Below, in pieces: positions 15,592 through 22,915 of a stretch of DNA of 24,252 nt; within the stretch, counting starts at the first letter, position 1, and the number at the start of each line of letters is the position of its first letter. The DNA comes from Acidobacteriota bacterium (GTDB taxonomy: Bacteria > Acidobacteriota > Aminicenantia > Aminicenantales > Aminicenantaceae). The notes below the pieces were generated by a model. That model was given only the letters and a program-made list of their open reading frames with translations, was not told the DNA's origin and ran no database searches. A program made the position numbers and the translations under genes. The stretch lies in NCBI GenBank assembly GCA_030609975.1, contig JAUWSR010000010.1, positions 1 through 24,252 on the forward strand, written 5' to 3'.

Positions 15592-18177
15592 ATGAAATCG
15601 TTATCGAGGTTTTATACTTGGCTGGCAGTCTTGCTGTTGATTGTGACATTGGGAACTCCCTATATGGAGGCGCAGGAGAACATCACTTCCCCAGACGAAT
15701 ATTTCGGATTTCAGCTTGGCAGTGACCGCAACATCGCACGATGGGATAAGATCGTTGCCTATTACCAGATGTTGGGGACGCAGAGTGATAAACTCAAGGT
15801 CATTGATATGGGGCCTTCGACCATGGGGAATCCCTTCTTATTAGTGATCATCTCCTCCCCGGATAACCTTGCCAATTTGGACCGTTTGCAGGAAATGAAT
15901 GCCAAACTCAGTGATCCTCGAGGCATTGCCGAAGCTGAAATAAATAAACTGGTAAAAGAAGGTAAAGCGGTCATTTGCCAGTCTATGAGCCTGCATGCGA
16001 CCGAGATCGGGGGAGCACAGATGGCACCCGAATTGACCTATGATCTTTTAACCCGAACGGATGAAGAAACTCAACGGATACTGAACAACGTGATCTTTTT
16101 TTTGATCCCAAGCTTCAATCCTGATGGACAGATCATGGTGACGGATTGGTACTATAAAACTAAGGGCACCGATTTCGAGGGCACAAATCTTCCCTGGCTC
16201 TATCATAAATATGCCGGGCACGATAACAACCGCGATGGCGATTTTATAAACCTGGTCGAGTCCGTATACGCGGCTAAGATCATGTATCGCGACTGGGTGC
16301 CACAAGCTTACATCGATCATCACCACATGGGCAGTTATGGAGCGCGTTTTTATGTGCCTCCCTATGGAGAACCCATGAGGCCGTATGCCGATCCGCTTAT
16401 CTGGCGGGAACATGCCTGGTACGGGGCGCATATCGCCTATAAACTGGAGGAAAAGGGAAAAGCTGGTATCCTCAATGCCGCCCAGTACCCGGGGTGGGGA
16501 CATTTCGGCTGGCATTGGATCACACCCTTCCATAACATTGCCGGTATGCTTACTGAGTCAGCCAGTGCAAAATTGGCAACTCCACTTTTTATACACCCAG
16601 AGCAGCTGCGGGGAGGCGCACGCCAGTTTCCCAGGTATGAGGCCCAGACCACCTTCCCCAATCCCTGGGAGGGGGGATGGTGGCGGCTGCGCGACATCGT
16701 TGAGCAGAAAAAAATCTCGGCCTGGGCCTTACTCGATCTTGCGGCCAGGAACAAAGAGACCGTCCTCCGGAACGCCTACCTGAAAGCCAAAAGACAAAGC
16801 GAGCGGGGGGCATCCGGTAGTCCTAGGGGATATGTGGTTCCTTTTGTTCAGCATGATCCTCTGACCGCATACAAAATGATCAACACACTGCTGTTGTCTG
16901 GGATTGAGATAAAACAAGCGCACACTGGTTTCACGGTGGCAGGTGTGACCTATCCCACGGGTTCCTTTTTTATTACTTTGGCACAACCGAAGATGGGTTT
17001 GATCCGCAACCTCCTGGGACGCACTTTTTATGCAGACAATGATTGGACACGAGATAAAAACGGCATTCCACTGCGGCCCTATGATCTGGCTACCCACACT
17101 ATGTATGAATTTATGGGAGTCCGGGTGGATCCTGTCGAAATGGAGGCCGAGGGAGATTTTCAAGTCTTGACCGATCAACTTCCCATCTCCGGGAAGGTAA
17201 ATTCCGGAGGCGAGGGCTATGTCTTGGATGGAAGATTGAACGCTAGTTTTAAGGCTGTGAACCTTCTCCTGGACAAAGGCATTGAAGTGCATCGAGTGGA
17301 CAAGGCAGCCCAAGGACTGCTTCCAGGTGATTTCTTCGTTTTAAACGGCCCTCAAGCCGTTTTAGAGGATGTTGCCAAAGAAACCGGAGTGGACCTTAAA
17401 CTCCTTCCTAAACGGCCCCAGCAGGGGATCCACCAAGTAAAAGGCATGCGTTTGGGAATGTACCAGCGCTACTGGGGTGGGAATATGGATGAAGGTTGGA
17501 CGCGACTTGTCCTCGAGCAGTTTGCCTTTCCTTATACCTCCTTGAAGGATGCTGAAATAAAAAAGGGAAACCTCAATAAGAAGTATGATGTCATCATCCT
17601 TCCCAGCGACTCTACCGGCATGATTTTAGGAGAGATCCCTGCGGCTTACAGGCGCTATGTGCCTACGGAATTTCCACCGGAATACAGAAGCGGTATCGGA
17701 CAAGAAGGCATCGCTGCTTTGAAGGCTTTTGTCAGGGCGGGAGGGACCTTGATCACCTTGGGAGAGGCAGGTAGCTTCGCTATAGAGAAATTCGGATTAA
17801 ACATCCGCAGTGTCTTGGATAATCTCAAGCCTGAGGAATTTTTCTGTGCAGGTTCTACCCTCAAGGTCAAGTTCGACAACCAACACCCTCTGGCTTACGG
17901 GATGCCGAGCGAAGGCTATGTGGTATTTTATGGCAGCCAGGCTTATGCCATCAATCCCGGACAGCACAACGAAAGCTATGACTCTGTCGTCCGTTTTAAG
18001 AAGAACGATATTCTCCAAAGCGGTTGGCTGATAGGAGAGGAGCATCTGGTTAATAAACCAGCGCTGGTGACGGCTTCATTCGGAAAGGGACGGTTGATCC
18101 TTTATGGCTTCCGCACCCAGCACCGGAGTCAGGCGCACGGCACTTTTAAACTACTCTTCAATGCCTTGATTCGATGA
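15592..18177 (+). CDS. Exported M14-family zinc carboxypeptidase-like protein with C-terminal GATase-like domain
   Basis: The 861-residue protein starts with a signal peptide (LAVLLLIVTLGTPYMEAQ, ends about residue 26). The M14 zinc site reads H135-A-T-E138 in SLHATEIGG, then a His in IDH243-H-H-MG. SFNPDGQ and GHDNNRDGDF carry the usual substrate-binding Asn/Arg positions. E322 in GMLTESAS is a likely general base. The catalytic part ends near residue 370. Residues 400-600 are of mixed character. Residues 620-760 resemble a class I glutamine-amidotransferase-like Rossmann unit (YDVIILPSDST, then ALKAFVRAGGTLITLGEAG), without an obvious catalytic Cys, so probably a binding or structural domain. 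Members of this kind are large secreted enzymes of unknown substrate. It ends 136 bp before the convergent pyrE. Confidence 0.88.
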   Translation: MKSLSRFYTWLAVLLLIVTLGTPYMEAQENITSPDEYFGFQLGSDRNIARWDKIVAYYQMLGTQSDKLKVIDMGPSTMGNPFLLVIISSPDNLANLDRLQEMNAKLSDPRGIAEAEINKLVKEGKAVICQSMSLHATEIGGAQMAPELTYDLLTRTDEETQRILNNVIFFLIPSFNPDGQIMVTDWYYKTKGTDFEGTNLPWLYHKYAGHDNNRDGDFINLVESVYAAKIMYRDWVPQAYIDHHHMGSYGARFYVPPYGEPMRPYADPLIWREHAWYGAHIAYKLEEKGKAGILNAAQYPGWGHFGWHWITPFHNIAGMLTESASAKLATPLFIHPEQLRGGARQFPRYEAQTTFPNPWEGGWWRLRDIVEQKKISAWALLDLAARNKETVLRNAYLKAKRQSERGASGSPRGYVVPFVQHDPLTAYKMINTLLLSGIEIKQAHTGFTVAGVTYPTGSFFITLAQPKMGLIRNLLGRTFYADNDWTRDKNGIPLRPYDLATHTMYEFMGVRVDPVEMEAEGDFQVLTDQLPISGKVNSGGEGYVLDGRLNASFKAVNLLLDKGIEVHRVDKAAQGLLPGDFFVLNGPQAVLEDVAKETGVDLKLLPKRPQQGIHQVKGMRLGMYQRYWGGNMDEGWTRLVLEQFAFPYTSLKDAEIKKGNLNKKYDVIILPSDSTGMILGEIPAAYRRYVPTEFPPEYRSGIGQEGIAALKAFVRAGGTLITLGEAGSFAIEKFGLNIRSVLDNLKPEEFFCAGSTLKVKFDNQHPLAYGMPSEGYVVFYGSQAYAINPGQHNESYDSVVRFKKNDILQSGWLIGEEHLVNKPALVTASFGKGRLILYGFRTQHRSQAHGTFKLLFNALIR

Positions 18178-18313
18178 GATTTGCAGAATCTCAGGCGGCG
18201 CGGGCGGACGGGATTCCGCTTAGACTTGGACTAGCGCCAATCTTTAGAAGCGAAAATGTGTAAATGTCCCGATGATAAGGGCGGAGCTGAACCGAATTAC
18301 CTTGAAATTAGCA

Positions 18314-18895
18314 TTATTTCAGCCCGCGACTGCCCGGCTTAACCGCTGTGCTTCCGGCTTGGCATAAGGGACAGGCCTCGGGCTGTAAATTGTGCACTTC
18401 CATCTGGAAGAGAGAGAAGTAGGGGACTCCGAATTCAGCCTTGCCTCCGCTCCGGTCTACCACAGATGTGACCGCCACCACTTCGCCTCCAGCGGCTTCC
18501 GCTGCTAGAAGGACTTCTTTCACTGAACCACCAGTGGTGGTGACATCTTCGGCTAAAAGGACACGCTCGCCAGGCGAGATCTGAAAGCCTCGCCGTAGGG
18601 TCATTTTGCCCTCCACCCGTTCCGCGAAGATCGAGCGTATGCATAATAATCGAGCGATCTCCTGACCGAATACGATCCCTCCTACCGCCGGGGAAACCAC
18701 CACATCGATTTTATCATCTTGGAAATGTGCTGCCGTTTCACGGCAAAGGATTTCTGCATGCCAGGGGTACTGGAAGACGAGAGCGCATTGAAAATAGGCA
18801 TCACTGTGAAGGCCGGAGGTGAGAATAAAGTGCCCTTGGAGCAGGGCGCCGCTGTCTTTAAATATCTTGAGTATATCTTCACGCATAAGAGTCAT
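18314..18895 (-). CDS. pyrE: Orotate phosphoribosyltransferase
   Basis: The 193-residue enzyme makes orotidine 5'-phosphate from orotate and PRPP in de novo pyrimidine synthesis, in the cytoplasm. Hallmarks are ALLQGHFILTSGLHSDAYFQ (in part: GHFILTSGLHSD) near the N-terminus, SPAVGGIVFGQEIAR at 68-82, FAERVEGKMTLRRGF at 90-104 and the PRPP loop VLLAEDVTTTGGS at 112-124. The form is the one seen in Clostridia, Thermus and archaea-like PyrE. The C-terminal tail has C-P-L-C followed by a short basic end, also seen in that group. ATG 18895 has AGGAGGA (18902-18908) 6 nt upstream. It starts 17 bp after the stop of the minus-strand M14 peptidase, so it is probably read through from that gene; no other pyrimidine gene is in view. 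Confidence 0.95.
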   Translation of the reverse strand: MTLMREDILKIFKDSGALLQGHFILTSGLHSDAYFQCALVFQYPWHAEILCRETAAHFQDDKIDVVVSPAVGGIVFGQEIARLLCIRSIFAERVEGKMTLRRGFQISPGERVLLAEDVTTTGGSVKEVLLAAEAAGGEVVAVTSVVDRSGGKAEFGVPYFSLFQMEVHNLQPEACPLCQAGSTAVKPGSRGLK

Positions 18896-18912
18896 GGCGG
18901 TTCCTCCTCAGC

Positions 18913-20835
18913 TCAATTTCCGATTACGATCTTTTTGGAAACCACACCGCCGCGGGTGGAGGTGTATTTAAGCGTGCATTCTGTTTGTTGGATATCGATC
19001 AGTTTCAGCTTGAAAAAGACTATGACTTTGTCATTGCCTGGGATTCGGCCGATCTCGACGTAGGGACGGTTTCCCTTGGGATTGATAATCTTGACCTTGG
19101 CTTTTTCCGGTTCTTCGCTAGTTTGTCCCTGAGGAGGCCCTCCGTACATCCCTCCGAATCTACCTCTTTGCGGGGGCGGTGGAAGTATTCCCTCCGGGAA
19201 CTCGAGGGTGATCCTGTCCGGCTGTACGATCTTCACAAGTTGAGCCTGTTTAAGCGCGGTTGGCAAAAAGCCCCGATTTTTAACCTCAACCTCAATGGTG
19301 AATTCTCCGTTTTTCTCAGTGATTTTAGGCTCGGACATTACGATATGGGGTAAACTTGCAGCCAACATCAAGTTGAACCGGGCTTCCTTGATAGCCCACT
19401 CTTCCAATAATTCTGGTGGAGGGTTCTGACGGTAGAATTTGCCGTCCCAGCCTCCTACTTCGACCTCTCCGTATTGGGGATGATTGACCGCTGTCCATTC
19501 CTGAAAACGGGTTACGGACAGCTCTTTATCGTTGTATTGGAGTCGATCCCACTCCTCCGTGCGTTCATTTCCGTCGTAATCGCCCACACGTCCGCCGTTC
19601 CAGAGCTCATCTCCATACCAAATAGCTCCATAATACCAGTATCCAAAATCCGGGCTGTGACCAAACAGAGGGCGCCCACGTCCGTAATCCTGATAAACAT
19701 CACCGGCTCTTTCGTAACCTGATATCTCTTTGCCCTTTTTATCGAAAAACTTATAAAGTTCAAGATCTTCGGGGTACATGCGTTCTTCACTCGGAGAGGT
19801 AGAGGGAGGTCTGAGATGCATAGGAACCGTAGTGTCCATAGTGTTCATCACGGAGATGTGGGGGTGTTCGAGCAGGAAGACGACCAGTGAACGTGTTTCC
19901 ACCTCGGAAAGGGGATAGGCACCCGCTCCCCGCTGGGTAAATCCTCTGCCGGTTTTTTCAAGCATAGGACGCCAGTTCTCAGGATAATTACGGTGCAGAT
20001 CAAGGCCTCCAATGCCATCTTCATTGATGCGGCCGTCGCTGTCGTTATCGATTCCTTCTGTCATCAGGTTATACTCACCATCCCCTGAGGTTGTGCGTGT
20101 CATCAAGCGGCCTTTGGGATCCCGCTCGTCGATGATGTAGCGGCCTTCTCCTTTGGGTACTTTAATACGCATCTGTCTTATCTTGCCGTCGCCGTCCAGG
20201 TCCTCAGCGGGATCTTCGTCCAGAAGTCCATCGCCATCATTGTCGTAAGGGCGGATGGTGCTTCGCAGGGTCTGGGCGGTCATCAGATAGAGCAGGCTTC
20301 CGTCTGGATTATTTTTAGGACGAAAATAGAATGTAAAATTGTCCAAAAGTCGGGTGATCTCAGGATCCGTCCCATATTGGGTGAGCATGTGATGCAGCAT
20401 CCAGAAGGCGGATTCTGCCGCGGTCACTTCACCACTATGACGATTTCCGTCAATAAACATGGCAGGCTTGTCGGTCGCTTTGCCGGTTTTTTTATTGGTG
20501 ACCGTAAGCTGATAGATCGGCTTCCCACCGAAGCTTTTTGCGGCCACATAAAGATCGATGAGATCGGGGTAATCCTGGGCCCACTTCTTGAACCACCAGA
20601 TCATTTCTTTATAGGTGTGGTAATGCTTAAAATCCAAGATCCCTTCCTGAAGAGGTTTGATCTCATCGTAATTACTCAAGGGGAAAAAACTGGGTCCGTG
20701 GCGATAGCCTTCCACTGTCCAATATTTGGCTTCGCTTTCTTCTTCGGGGCGTTCTTGAGCAGAAAGAAAGCCCAGAAATAAGGTCAAGCAGAGAAAGCCG
20801 ATAATCAAACAAAATCCTTTGTTTACTCCATGCAT
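18913..20835 (-). CDS. Exported M14-family carboxypeptidase-like protein with Ca-binding DxDxDG loops and altered third zinc ligand
   Basis: The protein has 640 residues when started at ATG 20835. Its signal peptide is GFCLIIGFLCLTLFLGFLSA. The zinc motif H133-S-G-E136 (DGNRHSGEV) and the Asn-Arg pair of LDLHRNYPENW are intact. At the usual third-ligand site (H-N/T-x-G-G-x-x-L-R-P) an ungapped alignment on L-R-P-P gives D334 (TMD-TTVPMHLRPP), with H340 six residues later. An insertion holds acidic calcium-loop motifs: YDNDGDGLLDEDPAEDLDGDGK (in part DNDGDGLLDED, DLDGDGK) and IDNDSDGRINEDG, of the thrombospondin-3/EF-loop type. A Gly/Pro-rich C-terminal sandwich (FTIEVEVKNRGFLPT) follows. An upstream TTG at 20850 is too early, since AAGGAG overlaps it. 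Partial loss of metal binding or an Asp ligand is possible; the function remains unproven. pyrE follows by 17 bp. Confidence 0.85.
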   Translation of the reverse strand: MHGVNKGFCLIIGFLCLTLFLGFLSAQERPEEESEAKYWTVEGYRHGPSFFPLSNYDEIKPLQEGILDFKHYHTYKEMIWWFKKWAQDYPDLIDLYVAAKSFGGKPIYQLTVTNKKTGKATDKPAMFIDGNRHSGEVTAAESAFWMLHHMLTQYGTDPEITRLLDNFTFYFRPKNNPDGSLLYLMTAQTLRSTIRPYDNDGDGLLDEDPAEDLDGDGKIRQMRIKVPKGEGRYIIDERDPKGRLMTRTTSGDGEYNLMTEGIDNDSDGRINEDGIGGLDLHRNYPENWRPMLEKTGRGFTQRGAGAYPLSEVETRSLVVFLLEHPHISVMNTMDTTVPMHLRPPSTSPSEERMYPEDLELYKFFDKKGKEISGYERAGDVYQDYGRGRPLFGHSPDFGYWYYGAIWYGDELWNGGRVGDYDGNERTEEWDRLQYNDKELSVTRFQEWTAVNHPQYGEVEVGGWDGKFYRQNPPPELLEEWAIKEARFNLMLAASLPHIVMSEPKITEKNGEFTIEVEVKNRGFLPTALKQAQLVKIVQPDRITLEFPEGILPPPPQRGRFGGMYGGPPQGQTSEEPEKAKVKIINPKGNRPYVEIGRIPGNDKVIVFFKLKLIDIQQTECTLKYTSTRGGVVSKKIVIGN

Positions 20836-20841
20836 ATGCAT

Positions 20842-20847
20842 CTCCTT
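20842..20847 (-). promoter_or_regulatory. Shine-Dalgarno that decides the minus-strand M14 start
   Basis: AAGGAG on the minus strand is 6 nt from the ATG at 20835. The TTG at 20850 overlaps it and the ATG at 20841 touches it, so 20835 is the best start. Confidence 0.7.
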
Positions 20848-20927
20848 CAAAATCTCAGACCGAACTTATCATAACCCGAACACAGGAATCAATGTTTTAA
20901 GGAAGACCATTTCTTTTGCTAATATGT

Positions 20928-20956
20928 TTGACGTGAAAGGTATGTTTAATTAGACT
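20928..20956 (+). promoter_or_regulatory. Probable promoter of the plus-strand M14 gene
   Basis: TTGACG (20928-20933), a 17-bp spacer and TAGACT (20951-20956) lie in the divergent gap, 39 bp before ATG 20995. The divergent pair shares about 159 bp of control region. Confidence 0.45.
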
Positions 20957-20994
20957 CATATATCACAATGATAGAAAATACCAAGGACATGAAT

Positions 20995-22650
20995 ATGAAA
21001 GATAACGTAAAATTTGGGCATGTGATATTTGCGATCGTTTTAATGACAGCCGCGGTGAGCTCAGCCGCTTCACAGGAAACCCCGGTGACCAAGGCGGAGG
21101 CGACAGAGTACAAAGCAACCTCCCGTTATTCAGATGTTATCCATTTTATTGAGGCACTGCAGCAGCAGAGCTTGAAGCTGAGAGTGGAAACCTTAGGTAT
21201 CAGCGCGGAGGGACGAAAAATCCCTCTGCTGGTTATTGGGGATCCTGTGCCGGCTTCTCCTTTAGAATTGTTATACGATGACAGGCTTGTGGTCTACATC
21301 CAAGCCGGGATTCATGCTGGGGAGGTAGAGGGCAAAGAGGCGGCTCTCATGTTGGCCCGGGATTTAGCTTTAGAATCTCTGTCGCCCTATCTAGACAATG
21401 TCGTACTGTTGATAGCGCCGATTTTCAATCCGGACGGCAATGAAAAAATAAGCCCGGACAACCGCCGCAATCAGGTGGGGCCGGAACAGGGTGTGGGTGT
21501 GCGTACGAACGGCTTGAACCTCGATCTGAACCGTGATGGGATGAAATTGGAAAGTCCGGAGGTGTTGGGACTTGTGCAGAATGTTTTACTGCGCTGGGAC
21601 CCGGCCGTGCTTTTAGACAGCCACACCCACAACGGGTCTTATCACGAAGAATTTGTTACCTACGTTTGGTCTTTAAATCCCAACGGAGATACGGCCTTAA
21701 TTCGTTATATGAGCGATGTGGCACGCCCGGCGATCGATGGTATCCTCAAGGAAAAGTACAACACCAAGAGCATCCCTCATGGTGATTTTATGAGCATTAA
21801 AGAACCTGAGAAGGGCTGGAGGCCCTTAGGACCTCAGCCGCGTTATCTCAGTAATTATTTTGGCCTACGCAACCGTTTGGGGATCTTGAACGAGAACTAT
21901 CCCTATGCGGACTTTAAGACCCGAGTGATTGGTGCTTACCATTTGTTTCATGCCCTTTTGGAATATTGTGAAAATAGCAGAAATGAGATCCAGCAAATGA
22001 TTCGGGCCGCGGATGAAAAAACCGTGCGCAGAGGACTTGCGCCCACCTCAGAAGACCTCTTTGCCGTTGAATATGATGTGCGGCCGATCAAGGATAAAAT
22101 CACAGTCAATGGCTATGTGATGGAACAGTATCAAACCGAAAGCGGACGGATGCGCGCACGCCGAACCGACAAAACTCAGACGTACACCATGCCTTTCTTT
22201 GCTGAGTTTTTTGCAAAACGATCGGTTCAACTTCCCTTCGGCTACCTGATCCCCTCTCCAGCTCCTGAGGCGGAGGTTAAACTTTTGCAGCATGGGATAT
22301 TGGTCGAAAGGCTCACCCAAGCTCGGACATTGTCTGTGCAAGGCTTTAAGGTCGAAGAGCTGAAAGGTCAGCAGCGCCCCTATCAGGGACACCGCTTGAA
22401 TTCGGTGACGGGTGAATATTTCCAGGAGGAAGTGGAATTTCCGGCTGGCTCTCTATTCATTCCCCTGGCTCAACCCCTTGCCAATGTGGCGGCCTACCTG
22501 TTAGAACCGGAAAGCGATGATGGGCTTTTGGTGTGGAATTTCTTCGATCGGCAGCTCGCTCCCCAATGGGGCCGGGCCCAACAGGCATACCCAGTTTACA
22601 AACTTATGCAGCCCGTTGCTCTGATCAAAGTAAGGGTAGGTGATAACTAG
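20995..22650 (+). CDS. Exported M14-family zinc carboxypeptidase-like protein
   Basis: ATG 20995 is preferred over 20968 and 20989, because AAGGA (20983-20987) lies 7 nt before it; this gives 551 residues. The signal peptide is FGHVIFAIVLMTAAVSSA. The zinc site is intact: H107-A-G-E110 (GIHAGEVEGKEA) and H210 in LLDSHTHNG. FNPDGNEKIS and LNLDLNRDG supply the usual substrate-site residues, and E300 in GILNENYPY is the probable general base. Residues 330-551 are a C-terminal extension without a recognised family. The M14 core differs from the two other copies nearby, so the three are not recent duplicates. It runs divergently from the minus-strand M14/pyrE pair and converges with the FtsX-like permease gene. 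The role is probably peptide or cell-wall-peptide trimming in the envelope. Confidence 0.88.
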   Translation: MKDNVKFGHVIFAIVLMTAAVSSAASQETPVTKAEATEYKATSRYSDVIHFIEALQQQSLKLRVETLGISAEGRKIPLLVIGDPVPASPLELLYDDRLVVYIQAGIHAGEVEGKEAALMLARDLALESLSPYLDNVVLLIAPIFNPDGNEKISPDNRRNQVGPEQGVGVRTNGLNLDLNRDGMKLESPEVLGLVQNVLLRWDPAVLLDSHTHNGSYHEEFVTYVWSLNPNGDTALIRYMSDVARPAIDGILKEKYNTKSIPHGDFMSIKEPEKGWRPLGPQPRYLSNYFGLRNRLGILNENYPYADFKTRVIGAYHLFHALLEYCENSRNEIQQMIRAADEKTVRRGLAPTSEDLFAVEYDVRPIKDKITVNGYVMEQYQTESGRMRARRTDKTQTYTMPFFAEFFAKRSVQLPFGYLIPSPAPEAEVKLLQHGILVERLTQARTLSVQGFKVEELKGQQRPYQGHRLNSVTGEYFQEEVEFPAGSLFIPLAQPLANVAAYLLEPESDDGLLVWNFFDRQLAPQWGRAQQAYPVYKLMQPVALIKVRVGDN

Positions 22651-22666
22651 CTTGAACTATTCATAA

Positions 22667-22777
22667 AAATATCGATGTGTTCTTTAACTTTAGTGTTATC
22701 TGACCCTTATGTAGAACTAGGAGGAAGCATTCTGATTCTCCATTTTTCAATGTGATTTCCTTCAATTATCGATATTT
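22667..22777. repeat. Perfect 10-bp inverted repeat flanking a 91-bp stretch
   Basis: AAATATCGAT (22667-22676) and ATCGATATTT (22768-22777) are exact reverse complements. Neither arm extends further by Watson-Crick pairing. The enclosed DNA has no gene, though AGGAGG at 22721-22726 could be a relic ribosome site. It may be a miniature mobile-element remnant or a long-stem regulatory feature. Confidence 0.4.
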
Positions 22778-22790
22778 GTTACCCTTCGGG

Positions 22791-22889
22791 CGAGTTGATC
22801 TCACTGCATCTATTTCGTTATGTCGGATCTCGCGGTAGTAAACTACAGCATTGCCCTCCATGCCTCATATCTGCAGCAATCTCAACTCG
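22791..22889. repeat. 8-bp inverted repeat bounding a 99-bp block
   Basis: CGAGTTGA (22791-22798) and TCAACTCG (22882-22889) are reverse complements separated by 83 bp. The block is preceded by CCCTTCGGG, a small stem. A pair of this length can occur by chance in such a gap, so it is only tentatively a degenerate element. Confidence 0.25.
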
Positions 22890-22915
22890 TGAATAATTCA
22901 GGCTAGATCCCACTG

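Noticed and set aside
15525..15725. 66-codon plus frame overlapping the start of the large M14 gene
   Set aside because: It begins in the promoter region, has no ribosome site and overlaps the signal peptide of a gene with a consensus Shine-Dalgarno.
18175..18193. 7-bp inverted repeat TGAGATT/AATCTCA at the end of the 861-residue M14 gene
   Set aside because: It includes the stop codon but is followed by GC-rich DNA without a T-run, so it is not a convincing terminator.
18303..18321. TGAAAT/ATTTCA repeat across the pyrE stop codon
   Set aside because: Six AT-rich base pairs with a 7-nt loop and no T-run on either side; likely chance.
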